This document shows, one piece after another, positions 45,740 through 57,715 of a stretch of DNA of 64,000 nucleotides (its first letter is position 1; every line of letters begins with the position of its first letter). The stretch is from Favolaschia claudopus (lineage: Eukaryota; Basidiomycota; Agaricomycetes; Agaricales; Mycenaceae), in the NCBI GenBank assembly GCA_037176885.1, contig JAWWNJ010000006.1, positions 620,001 through 684,000 of the forward strand. The letters are read 5' to 3'. Position numbers and translations under genes: made by a program. The notes beneath the pieces were generated by a model. It made no database searches, had not been told where the DNA came from, and saw nothing but the letters and a program-made list of their open reading frames with translations.

Positions 45740-45748
45740 CTATTTATG
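45740..45748 (-). promoter_or_regulatory. TATA box of the sugar transporter
   Basis: On the minus strand CATAAATAG lies 78 bp upstream of the start codon (45662) and about 47 bp from the left end of the adjacent transposon. Confidence 0.55.
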
Positions 45749-45824
45749 TCGTGTGTAACGAAGTTGATAAGAATTGTTGCGGCGCGGGGTAAGAGATGGG
45801 GCTCATGTGCGATGGCTGTGGACG

Positions 45825-45848
45825 CCCATGTCCTTATTTGGACATGGG
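45825..45848. repeat. Subterminal hairpin of the transposon (copy 1)
   Basis: CCCATGTCC, a 6-nt TTATTT loop and GGACATGGG form a perfect 9-bp inverted repeat just inside the left terminus, a plausible transposase-binding site. The same hairpin recurs 6508 bp downstream in copy 2. Confidence 0.8.
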
Positions 45849-45990
45849 ACTGCACCCGTGTCTGATGGTATCCGGACCGGCCGTTCCTATTGATCATCTC
45901 GGTGATCTCACGAGAATGACGTTGTCTCGCGGTCTCCTGCCTCTTACAGTCGTCTTCTCCTCGCACACCCTTCCGCGCTGTCAAAGGGCA

Positions 45991-48900
45991 ATGAACAACG
46001 CGTCCAAGAAAGGCAAGAGCGCGTCAAAGAAGACCTCGCCGACCGTAGTACGCGTACAGAAACGGAAAGAGCGCGATCCCGAAGACAATTGGGGCGGCAA
46101 ACGCGAAGGCGCTGGACGGCCTCCCAAAATACCCAGAATACTCGCACAGGCTCCGCTGCCTACGTCGTCAAAGCCGGTAAAGAAAACAGTGCCCACAAAA
46201 ACCTCGAGATCAGCGCCATCCGCGCCAAAACCCACACCTATGGAAGGATCTGGATCTGCTGCACCAGTTCCAGCCTTTTTTCGTCCATATGATACACGCC
46301 AGCCTGTTCCGCAAAAGAATACTGCAACGCACCCGTTTTATTTGAACATCTCTGGCTCGGGGACACAAATTTCACCCTCTGAAGATTCGGGTACGAGTTT
46401 AATTTCCGTCGCTATGAAATTTAAATAATTCAAAACAGTCGTGGTTTCCGCCGCTGCTCTTACGCAGCTGAACAACGATCTCGAATTTATCTCTGAAAAC
46501 GATGAACACGCTGATATTGCTGCTGGTGACAAGCTCATCGATGAAAGCATGTTCGTCGATGCTACGCGCATTGAACAGGAAAGTCCAGAGAACGAAACTC
46601 GGGAGTCGGAAACGGTGCGGAACTCAGTACTGGATGCATACCTGCGTTCGGTTCGGAGTAGAGTTGTGAAGGAGATAGATAGTCATGGACAGCCGTTGTG
46701 CTACTCGCGGGGGGATTTATTCGACCGCCCCGCACATCCTGTCTTTGCGCTTCATGACGGAATGAAGGGTGTTGGACTCAATCCCGAGGCTCTCTATCGA
46801 AGAAAAGTCTTCATTTGGATGCCGCATCTACTTCCGGGTAGTCCAGACTCGTTCAAGTGTCATTGCGGGAATATTTTGGTGCGAAATGGTGAGTTGAGCA
46901 TGTTATCTATCTTTCAACTGTGTCTTAAATGTCATGCAGGCTACAACGATGATCCGATTGCGAGACGAGTTCGCTCGCCTGCGTCGGACTTCTTTCTTCT
47001 AACAAATCGGTGGATTTGCAATCCGCGCCGTGGAATCCCCGGCTGTGGTACAAACTTCCAAGGCAGTGACCCGCATATTATTGCTCAGCTTCCAGCATTT
47101 GTTCAAGCAGCATTCCCAGGTATTTTTTATTTTTCCGTCTTCAATCAGGATTCTCTGACTCTACATTCCAGCCTACATCTCTCCGCGCGGAGCCGTTTCA
47201 ACATTCATGATGTCGCAAATGGCAAATACATTCGCAACACGGCTTGGGCCCAGTCCGTTCGCGGAAATGTGCTCTGAGCTGCAATATAAAGACCATGCGG
47301 TCAAAGAGTTCATGTATCTCAGTGCCGCCACGTTCTATGGTCAGACGGGATTGAGAGGTTTTTCGTCATTTGACGATCGTACTGGTTATGCTGGCTCTGT
47401 TCCGTCTGTCTCTTACCTCAAAGCGCTCTTTACGGACTATATCTCTGCCCATCGTATCTATATTGAGCGAGACACGGCATCGCGCCCGTTGACAATTGCA
47501 AAGGCAGATCATACCTTTGATGTGCGTGTTCTCATTTGTACGTTGATTCTCAGCTAATTATTCTCAACAGTTTCTCAAACACATGGGCGGAATCAAGGGA
47601 GAGCGCATTTTCACAGCAGCATATACTGTTCTGAACGAATTCGAAGAAGTTCGTGCTCACTCGTTGACGATGACGAAATCGCTCGCGTTTGTTAGCGACA
47701 TGTTCCAGGCACTTTTCGATGGCCTGAAGAACACAAACCATCCCCCCACTCAAATAATTTACACTGACTCGCCGCAAAGTCAGTCACACTTTCCCGTTAA
47801 TCAAATATTCCCGCTAACCCAATCACAGCCGAACGTTCATTCCACGAGTCCGTCAATAAAGCAATGGTTCACAATGTTCAACCTATTACGGACTGGAGTG
47901 ATCTCACCCGCTTCACTCAAACCGCCGGTCTCCCGACTGAATTCTATGCTGACTCTGTCAAGATAGAAGAGAAGGCTGGCGACATCCTGCAGGATTTCAT
48001 GACACGAGCGGCTTCTTCGGAGCTCTACCCGCTCGCAATCGCTATCAAAAATTCGGTAAAGCCTGGAGAGGCGCCAACTCTTGATATCATTCAGCTCCGA
48101 ACCAAGGACAAGTTATTTGTTTTCAAAGTAAGTTCTAAGGTTCTAAATCTGTGTCCTGGAACTTATGGAGACAAGGTCTCAGCGCTCAAATCTCGAAGCG
48201 ACGTACCACCTTCCTTGATGGCACTCCTAACAAATCCTTTTGTGCTCAAAATCGGACTCGAAATCAAGGACACCCTTCAAATCATCTCTGACACACTTCA
48301 TCTACCTCAGATTGCCGCGCAAATCACCTCTCGAACTTACCCTATGCTCGACATCTCAAAATTGGCAAAATTAAAGAGCTCGGTGAAAGAAAGTTCAGCC
48401 TCCCTGCACGCGCTTGCTGGCATAGTGTTGAAACGTTGCTTTGCCGCACCAAGATTTCCTCAGTATCCCTGGGCAGATATGCCGTCCCCTGGCCTCACCA
48501 ATTTTTTGTTCTGTGAGATTGACTGCATTTGGCAAGTTTATCTTGCTCTCTCGAGTCTCGACTCGTTCGGTCTTCCTCTACAGCCACACCAGGCTTCCGA
48601 AGATGGTAGATTGATCAACCTGGTTCATGGTTGTAAACCTATTGCCGAAGGATTTATTGTTGGAGAGCATGACGGGTATCTCGATGCAATCATGGACAAC
48701 GAGGGCCACACTCGGAGGATTCGCGTCACAAACAGTCGCTCGTTGATCAAAATTTCAAAGGTTTTTCAATCATTATACTGTCTCTTTGACATTCAAGCTC
48801 GGTGCTGACTGCATTTAAGGTTCTCGTTGGAGGTGCAATACATGCTCTGCACAAGCAAACCATGGAATGGATATTTAACCACGGTGGTGGCTACGCTGTT

Positions 48901-51207
48901 GTCACCACTTCGCAGCTGCGGACTCGCGCAGAGATCAAACCGGTCTCGGTTGGAGAGTCGAGTGTCATGTCGCAACCTCCACAGATCACGGATGACACGG
49001 ATACAGAGTTTCTGCCATCAATATCATCCGACTCGCGTTGGATTGACTGTGAGGACCTGGATGAGGATAGCGAGGAAAGCCAAGGAAATAGTCTCAATCT
49101 GGTACGGGTTTCATTAACTCATAATTTTACCTTCAGTATTTCTTACGATTCTACGTTGGATTGATAGCCAGAACTCGACGAGGTTTGAAGTCTTTTACCG
49201 GACATATGCATTCCTAATCTTCCCCATTTTACAGGAGTCTTCTGTCGAGGAATTAATTCAAGGTGTTAATTCCGCTATCACAGCCGTACAACTTGAAGGC
49301 CAAGCCCTTCCGACTCGGGTGCTCGATGACGCTTTTCATTATATGGACCGACTCCTGCGTTTGTTATCAAAAAAACACTCAGCCTTCAAGATGTTTTCGC
49401 ATGACTTCAGTGAAGCCATCTTTATTCGGGACAAGTCTGACGAATCTGCAGTTCGCGCTGTTCTGAAAAAGCATAATGTCAGCTGGGAATACGCTAAACG
49501 AGCCAAGGCCTCGGCACTCAATCGACGCATCCGACGCTACATCCCTCCGCGCCTCGTCTTGTTGAACCGGATCCAGATTTTGTTTAAAGCATATGCTGAT
49601 GTACAATGCTCAGCAAAAGCATCGCGCGGTGCGTTCTTTCCTGATGAAGCAAAGGAGATGGTCCTCCGGCTCCTTGATACTGTGAAGAAGGGATACCTTT
49701 CGGATCCTCCAGGCGTCCCCCTCTATTACTTGATGGGGAAGGATCGGGATGGCTTGAACATTTACCGTACGGTTCGCGGAACCAACTCAATCGAAGGTGG
49801 ATTCCATATGGCCGTCCGTCGCATTTTTGGCTCCCTTCAAGCTTCACCAGAACTTGCGGAATCTCTGCTCATCAACTGGATTTTGCGTCGCAATATCAAG
49901 GTTGGTCCATAAATTCAAGTGAATTGTGAGATTCATGCAATTTTGATAGGTCGGATTCCACAATCGCACGGGCCAGAAATATCGCGGCCATTTTGACATC
50001 TGGTTGCGAGACGAGATTGTTGAATATGCCGTTGCGCTCGATCTCAAACCATCTTTCCCCCTTCCCCGCATTCTGTCTACCCGCATTGCGACTTCGGAGA
50101 CCATTGGTATCCTTCCCATCTCGAAATCAGTTGCGGAAAACCTGAAGATTACGACGCTTCCCCGCACAACCATCATTGGTGTACCTCACCACCATGATAC
50201 TCCAGTTCATGCGCTGACTCGTCTCTACACGAAACCAACCAATGTCTATCGCTTCCTCCAACTTCGGCAATTAGTTCTGTTTGCCGTCCTCCCGGTACAC
50301 ACGCACTACGAGTACATTACCTTCAAGGCATACATCAACGACCCGAGGTTCCGGAAGGCCTCCTCCAACTTTCCTTCATACGAAGATTGGAGAAATATTG
50401 ACTTCAACCGCTTTGCTCAGTTTTGGAACGAATTAGTGCACGCACAGTCGCGCACTCTCACGGACTCCAATAAACGACTCTACTGCAAACTCCCTCAGCA
50501 ATTGGAGGCGCACCACAAGAAGTCAGTCCTGTGGAATTCCGAGCGCGCTACGCTTGCAGCCGGCAATAACTTTACAGCACGCCAACCGCTGCTGGCGATT
50601 CTCAACTCCACAGATAATTATGCGGATGTTCTTCCTGCTATTCCGTTGCCCGAGGCTGAAGGAGATGGAGAGCTTGACGAGTCAATTGATCGTTTGTTTT
50701 CTTGCTTTCTCTCTTTGTAGATATGCTTGCTCACGCATTGCAGGTCGAAACGATCCCCAGTCGTTCAATCCGATGGCACCACAGTCAACGCACCTTCAAC
50801 ACAGTGACTCACAATTTGTTAATGTTCTCGACACGCCGCCCGACAATGTCATCGAGAATACCTCAGCGGATTTGGAACCACAACCCGATCCCTCCTCTGC
50901 ATCAGCTCCATTCCCTCCCTTCAACCCGCCGCCTCAGCGTGTGATGCATCAGGCAGTGCTGCCCGGTGCTTCCGTTCCAATGAACGCGAATACCCAGAAC
51001 AACGCAGACCGATGCGCGGTCTGCGTCAAGCAATATTGCGACCGACGATTCGATTGTCCGGGGAAGGGAAACCGCAGGTCTTGCAAGTGTCCTCATCCTC
51101 CGCTTCAGCCGGGAGAGAAGGTGCGCATAACGGAGAACCAGATAGCACTGCGGAAGGAGCGACAACGGGAGGCGGCAACGCAGGGCGCGAGTGGGGGGCG
51201 TAGTTGA
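45991..51207 (+). CDS. Transposase: zinc-ribbon region, DDE-like core split by exonuclease-like domain, Cys-rich tail (copy 1)
   Basis: About twelve short introns (the first 46391-46438) give a protein near 1,500 residues. I prefer the start MNNASKKGKSASKKTSPTVV over the in-frame ATG at 45796, which lies in the terminal repeat. The N-terminus is basic with an AT-hook-like GAGRPPKIPR. A paired-Cys region follows (FKCHCGNILVRNG, then ICNPRRGIPGCGTNF). The RNase H-like core shows ADHTFDFLKHMGG (Asp near 47507) and IIYTDSPQTERSFHES (Asp near 47766). Next is a 3'-5' exonuclease-like domain (TLDIIQLRTKDKLFVFKV, LTNPFVLKIGLEIKDTL, FCEIDCIWQVYLALSSL). GTNSIEGGFHMAVRRIFGSL near 49790 supplies the probable catalytic Glu. 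The tail has CAVCVKQYCDRRFDCPGKG and more Cys. The region resembling DUF6729 and the superfamily assignment are inferences. Confidence 0.8.
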
Positions 51208-52301
51208 TCTCTGTACCTTCTTACTGTGCATTACTTTGAATTTGAAGGACCGTCGTCTTGAGGTTCGTTAAAACGAATTGTCGTACACAGCCGAACACGA
51301 CAAAACGACCGCAGTAATCAAAGTAACCGCACACCCCCTCCGCAACACGAATTCGTGCGCGGAGGCTGCTGTGCGGTTATTCTGACAGATGCGCATCGTA
51401 CGCGTGACAGTGGGTTGCTGATGGGTGGTGAATGCAAACGAGGATGGCGACAACGGGCGTGTGTACTGAGGAGCAATAGCGGCGGCGACGAGAGCGGTGG
51501 GAACCGTCAACGAGGGCGGCGGGCAGCGACGACGAAGACGGTGAGAGGCTGGACCTTGAGCTGACGAAGGGTGTCGGTGCATGGGACGATGTCGTGTTGG
51601 GCAGATCCAGAACTCATTAGCGTAATTTCAGACTGGCAAAACTATTGACACGCACCTTTCACCTTCATAATCACACCCAGAATCGAATTTCCCAGTTACT
51701 TGGTACATTACAGATACAATAAACAAGAGTTGAGGTTGTTGAAGAGGCTCAGTCGAAGAACACGAGAGAAAGCGGCAGCGGAGGACTCGACAAACGAGTC
51801 GAAAACTTGATTCGAGATCAAAGTGCGAGGTGCGAGGTGCGCGGTGCGAGTCGTGAGCCGAAGTAATTTGTACAAGATTGTACATAGGCAAATGAGAGGG
51901 GGGCTGTCGACGCGGGAAGAGAGAGCTAGAGAGAGGGAGAGTGGAAGAAGAGCTGATTTGCCTTGACAGCTGTCGTTGCGTTGGCGGTGTCCGGCTCCGG
52001 CGTCTCAAACAAAAATATCTTGATTCTCATTCGCCGTGTCCCAAGTCCATTCGGGGCATGTCCCTGAATGGACTAGGGACATGCCGCGATCTTGAATTCA
52101 AGCCGCGGCCAGAATAGGACATAGGAATCAAGATAGATTTTCGATAGAACTCACGCGTCAACGTGAATCAGGTCTTGAGAGTGCGGGAGGGAATAGAGAC
52201 TTGATTCTGAAATTCCCTCCCTTTTTCCTCTTTTTTCTCTCTTTTCTCAACTTGAAAAAACTTGATTTCTCTCTCCCATCCACAGACATGGGACATGGGC
52301 C
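51208..52301. other. Non-coding right arm of transposon copy 1
   Basis: It holds no recognisable gene. Overlapping inverted repeats at 52044-52085 (AGTCCATTC/GAATGGACT and GGCATGTCCCT/AGGGACATGCC) precede a pyrimidine-rich stretch and the terminal repeat. The antisense frame at 51628-52008 is Ser/Arg-rich and probably spurious. Confidence 0.6.
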
Positions 52302-52498
52302 AGATGGGGCTCATGTGCGATGGCTGTGGACGCCCATGTCCTTATTTGGACATGGGACTGCACCCGTGTCTGATGGTATCCGGACCGGCCGTTCCTATTG
52401 ATCATCTCGGTGATCTCACGAGAATGACGTTGTCTCGCGGTCTCCTGCCTCTTACAGTCGTCTTCTCCTCGCACACCCTTCCGCGCTGTCAAAGGGCA

Positions 52499-55400
52499 AT
52501 GAACAACGCGTCCAAGAAAGGCAAGAGCGCGTCAAAGAAGACCTCGCCGACCGTAGTACGCGTACAGAAACGGAAAGAGCGCGATCCCGAAGACAATTGG
52601 GGCGGCAAACGCGAAGGCGCTGGACGGCCTCCCAAAATACCCAGAATACTCGCACAGGCTCCGCTGCCTACGTCGTCAAAGCCGGTAAAGAAAACAGTGC
52701 CCACAAAAACCTCGAGATCAGCGCCATCCGCGCCAAAACCCACACCTATGGAAGGATCTGGATCTGCTGCACCAGTTCCAGCCTTTTTTCGTCCATATGA
52801 TACACGCCAGCCTGTTCCGCAAAAGAATACTGCAACGCACCCGTTTTATTTGAACATCTCTGGCTCGGGGACACAAATTTCACCCTCTGAAGATTCGGGT
52901 ACGAGTTTAATTTCCGTCGCTATGAAATTTAAATAATTCAAAACAGTCGTGGTTTCCGCCGCTGCTCTTACGCAGCTGAACAACGATCTCGAATTTATCT
53001 CTGAAAACGATGAACACGCTGATATTGCTGCTGGTGACAAGCTCATCGATGAAAGCATGTTCGTCGATGCTACGCGCATTGAACAGGAAAGTCCAGAGAA
53101 CGAAACTCGGGAGTCGGAAACGGTGCGGAACTCAGTACTGGATGCATACCTGCGTTCGGTTCGGAGTAGAGTTGTGAAGGAGATAGATAGTCATGGACAG
53201 CCGTTGTGCTACTCGCGGGGGGATTTATTCGACCGCCCCGCACATCCTGTCTTTGCGCTTCATGACGGAATGAAGGGTGTTGGACTCAATCCCGAGGCTC
53301 TCTATCGAAGAAAAGTCTTCATTTGGATGCCGCATCTACTTCCGGGTAGTCCAGACTCGTTCAAGTGTCATTGCGGGAATATTTTGGTGCGAAATGGTGA
53401 GTTGAGCATGTTATCTATCTTTCAACTGTGTCTTAAATGTCATGCAGGCTACAACGATGATCCGATTGCGAGACGAGTTCGCTCGCCTGCGTCGGACTTC
53501 TTTCTTCTAACAAATCGGTGGATTTGCAATCCGCGCCGTGGAATCCCCGGCTGTGGTACAAACTTCCAAGGCAGTGACCCGCATATTATTGCTCAGCTTC
53601 CAGCATTTGTTCAAGCAGCATTCCCAGGTATTTTTTATTTTTCCGTCTTCAATCAGGATTCTCTGACTCTACATTCCAGCCTACATCTCTCCGCGCGGAG
53701 CCGTTTCAACATTCATGATGTCGCAAATGGCAAATACATTCGCAACACGGCTTGGGCCCAGTCCGTTCGCGGAAATGTGCTCTGAGCTGCAATATAAAGA
53801 CCATGCGGTCAAAGAGTTCATGTATCTCAGTGCCGCCACGTTCTATGGTCAGACGGGATTGAGAGGTTTTTCGTCATTTGACGATCGTACTGGTTATGCT
53901 GGCTCTGTTCCGTCTGTCTCTTACCTCAAAGCGCTCTTTACGGACTATATCTCTGCCCATCGTATCTATATTGAGCGAGACACGGCATCGCGCCCGTTGA
54001 CAATTGCAAAGGCAGATCATACCTTTGATGTGCGTGTTCTCATTTGTACGTTGATTCTCAGCTAATTATTCTCAACAGTTTCTCAAACACATGGGCGGAA
54101 TCAAGGGAGAGCGCATTTTCACAGCAGCATATACTGTTCTGAACGAATTCGAAGAAGTTCGTGCTCACTCGTTGACGATGACGAAATCGCTCGCGTTTGT
54201 TAGCGACATGTTCCAGGCACTTTTCGATGGCCTGAAGAACACAAACCATCCCCCCACTCAAATAATTTACACTGACTCGCCGCAAAGTCAGTCACACTTT
54301 CCCGTTAATCAAATATTCCCGCTAACCCAATCACAGCCGAACGTTCATTCCACGAGTCCGTCAATAAAGCAATGGTTCACAATGTTCAACCTATTACGGA
54401 CTGGAGTGATCTCACCCGCTTCACTCAAACCGCCGGTCTCCCGACTGAATTCTATGCTGACTCTGTCAAGATAGAAGAGAAGGCTGGCGACATCCTGCAG
54501 GATTTCATGACACGAGCGGCTTCTTCGGAGCTCTACCCGCTCGCAATCGCTATCAAAAATTCGGTAAAGCCTGGAGAGGCGCCAACTCTTGATATCATTC
54601 AGCTCCGAACCAAGGACAAGTTATTTGTTTTCAAAGTAAGTTCTAAGGTTCTAAATCTGTGTCCTGGAACTTATGGAGACAAGGTCTCAGCGCTCAAATC
54701 TCGAAGCGACGTACCACCTTCCTTGATGGCACTCCTAACAAATCCTTTTGTGCTCAAAATCGGACTCGAAATCAAGGACACCCTTCAAATCATCTCTGAC
54801 ACACTTCATCTACCTCAGATTGCCGCGCAAATCACCTCTCGAACTTACCCTATGCTCGACATCTCAAAATTGGCAAAATTAAAGAGCTCGGTGAAAGAAA
54901 GTTCAGCCTCCCTGCACGCGCTTGCTGGCATAGTGTTGAAACGTTGCTTTGCCGCACCAAGATTTCCTCAGTATCCCTGGGCAGATATGCCGTCCCCTGG
55001 CCTCACCAATTTTTTGTTCTGTGAGATTGACTGCATTTGGCAAGTTTATCTTGCTCTCTCGAGTCTCGACTCGTTCGGTCTTCCTCTACAGCCACACCAG
55101 GCTTCCGAAGATGGTAGATTGATCAACCTGGTTCATGGTTGTAAACCTATTGCCGAAGGATTTATTGTTGGAGAGCATGACGGGTATCTCGATGCAATCA
55201 TGGACAACGAGGGCCACACTCGGAGGATTCGCGTCACAAACAGTCGCTCGTTGATCAAAATTTCAAAGGTTTTTCAATCATTATACTGTCTCTTTGACAT
55301 TCAAGCTCGGTGCTGACTGCATTTAAGGTTCTCGTTGGAGGTGCAATACATGCTCTGCACAAGCAAACCATGGAATGGATATTTAACCACGGTGGTGGCT

Positions 55401-57715
55401 ACGCTGTTGTCACCACTTCGCAGCTGCGGACTCGCGCAGAGATCAAACCGGTCTCGGTTGGAGAGTCGAGTGTCATGTCGCAACCTCCACAGATCACGGA
55501 TGACACGGATACAGAGTTTCTGCCATCAATATCATCCGACTCGCGTTGGATTGACTGTGAGGACCTGGATGAGGATAGCGAGGAAAGCCAAGGAAATAGT
55601 CTCAATCTGGTACGGGTTTCATTAACTCATAATTTTACCTTCAGTATTTCTTACGATTCTACGTTGGATTGATAGCCAGAACTCGACGAGGTTTGAAGTC
55701 TTTTACCGGACATATGCATTCCTAATCTTCCCCATTTTACAGGAGTCTTCTGTCGAGGAATTAATTCAAGGTGTTAATTCCGCTATCACAGCCGTACAAC
55801 TTGAAGGCCAAGCCCTTCCGACTCGGGTGCTCGATGACGCTTTTCATTATATGGACCGACTCCTGCGTTTGTTATCAAAAAAACACTCAGCCTTCAAGAT
55901 GTTTTCGCATGACTTCAGTGAAGCCATCTTTATTCGGGACAAGTCTGACGAATCTGCAGTTCGCGCTGTTCTGAAAAAGCATAATGTCAGCTGGGAATAC
56001 GCTAAACGAGCCAAGGCCTCGGCACTCAATCGACGCATCCGACGCTACATCCCTCCGCGCCTCGTCTTGTTGAACCGGATCCAGATTTTGTTTAAAGCAT
56101 ATGCTGATGTACAATGCTCAGCAAAAGCATCGCGCGGTGCGTTCTTTCCTGATGAAGCAAAGGAGATGGTCCTCCGGCTCCTTGATACTGTGAAGAAGGG
56201 ATACCTTTCGGATCCTCCAGGCGTCCCCCTCTATTACTTGATGGGGAAGGATCGGGATGGCTTGAACATTTACCGTACGGTTCGCGGAACCAACTCAATC
56301 GAAGGTGGATTCCATATGGCCGTCCGTCGCATTTTTGGCTCCCTTCAAGCTTCACCAGAACTTGCGGAATCTCTGCTCATCAACTGGATTTTGCGTCGCA
56401 ATATCAAGGTTGGTCCATAAATTCAAGTGAATTGTGAGATTCATGCAATTTTGATAGGTCGGATTCCACAATCGCACGGGCCAGAAATATCGCGGCCATT
56501 TTGACATCTGGTTGCGAGACGAGATTGTTGAATATGCCGTTGCGCTCGATCTCAAACCATCTTTCCCCCTTCCCCGCATTCTGTCTACCCGCATTGCGAC
56601 TTCGGAGACCATTGGTATCCTTCCCATCTCGAAATCAGTTGCGGAAAACCTGAAGATTACGACGCTTCCCCGCACAACCATCATTGGTGTACCTCACCAC
56701 CATGATACTCCAGTTCATGCGCTGACTCGTCTCTACACGAAACCAACCAATGTCTATCGCTTCCTCCAACTTCGGCAATTAGTTCTGTTTGCCGTCCTCC
56801 CGGTACACACGCACTACGAGTACATTACCTTCAAGGCATACATCAACGACCCGAGGTTCCGGAAGGCCTCCTCCAACTTTCCTTCATACGAAGATTGGAG
56901 AAATATTGACTTCAACCGCTTTGCTCAGTTTTGGAACGAATTAGTGCACGCACAGTCGCGCACTCTCACGGACTCCAATAAACGACTCTACTGCAAACTC
57001 CCTCAGCAATTGGAGGCGCACCACAAGAAGTCAGTCCTGTGGAATTCCGAGCGCGCTACGCTTGCAGCCGGCAATAACTTTACAGCACGCCAACCGCTGC
57101 TGGCGATTCTCAACTCCACAGATAATTATGCGGATGTTCTTCCTGCTATTCCGTTGCCCGAGGCTGAAGGAGATGGAGAGCTTGACGAGTCAATTGATCG
57201 TTTGTTTTCTTGCTTTCTCTCTTTGTAGATATGCTTGCTCACGCATTGCAGGTCGAAACGATCCCCAGTCGTTCAATCCGATGGCACCACAGTCAACGCA
57301 CCTTCAACACAGTGACTCACAATTTGTTAATGTTCTCGACACGCCGCCCGACAATGTCATCGAGAATACCTCAGCGGATTTGGAACCACAACCCGATCCC
57401 TCCTCTGCATCAGCTCCATTCCCTCCCTTCAACCCGCCGCCTCAGCGTGTGATGCATCAGGCAGTGCTGCCCGGTGCTTCCGTTCCAATGAACGCGAATA
57501 CCCAGAACAACGCAGACCGATGCGCGGTCTGCGTCAAGCAATATTGCGACCGACGATTCGATTGTCCGGGGAAGGGAAACCGCAGGTCTTGCAAGTGTCC
57601 TCATCCTCCGCTTCAGCCGGGAGAGAAGGTGCGCATAACGGAGAACCAGATAGCACTGCGGAAGGAGCGACAACGGGAGGCGGCAACGCAGGGCGCGAGT
57701 GGGGGGCGTAGTTGA
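52499..57715 (+). CDS. Transposase with embedded exonuclease-like domain (copy 2)
   Basis: This is the same gene as 45991-51207, moved by 6508 bp, with identical exons and introns as far as I can see. Catalytic candidates fall at about 54015 (Asp), 54274 (Asp) and 56300 (Glu). Both copies look intact, so either could supply active protein. Promoter sequence upstream of copy 2 would be the right arm of copy 1, unlike copy 1, which starts beside the transporter promoter. Confidence 0.8.

Larger units (their letters stand above)
45796..52301 (+). mobile_element. 6506-bp DNA transposon, copy 1 of a tandem pair
   Basis: This unit recurs immediately downstream with a constant offset of 6508. Its ends are imperfect inverted repeats: GGCTCATGTGCGATGGCTG at the left against GGCCCATGTCCCATGTCTG at the right (read inward), roughly 20 of 27 positions matching. 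A perfect hairpin CCCATGTCC/GGACATGGG follows the left end (45825-45848). Near the right end, CATGTCCC and GGGACATG recur (52058-52085 and 52290-52297). It carries one spliced transposase gene (45991-51207) and a 1.1-kb non-coding tail. AG precedes the unit, separates the two units and follows the second, consistent with a short target duplication. Confidence 0.88.

Noticed and set aside
45796..45990. Start of the transposase at 45796
   Set aside because: This ATG is the first base of the terminal repeat, and the first 65 residues would be encoded by the repeat and its hairpin. The ATG at 45991 begins a more natural basic N-terminus.
51628..52008. Antisense 126-codon frame in the transposon right arm (and its copy at 58136-58516)
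   Set aside because: Ser/Arg-rich composition without domains, in non-coding terminal sequence.
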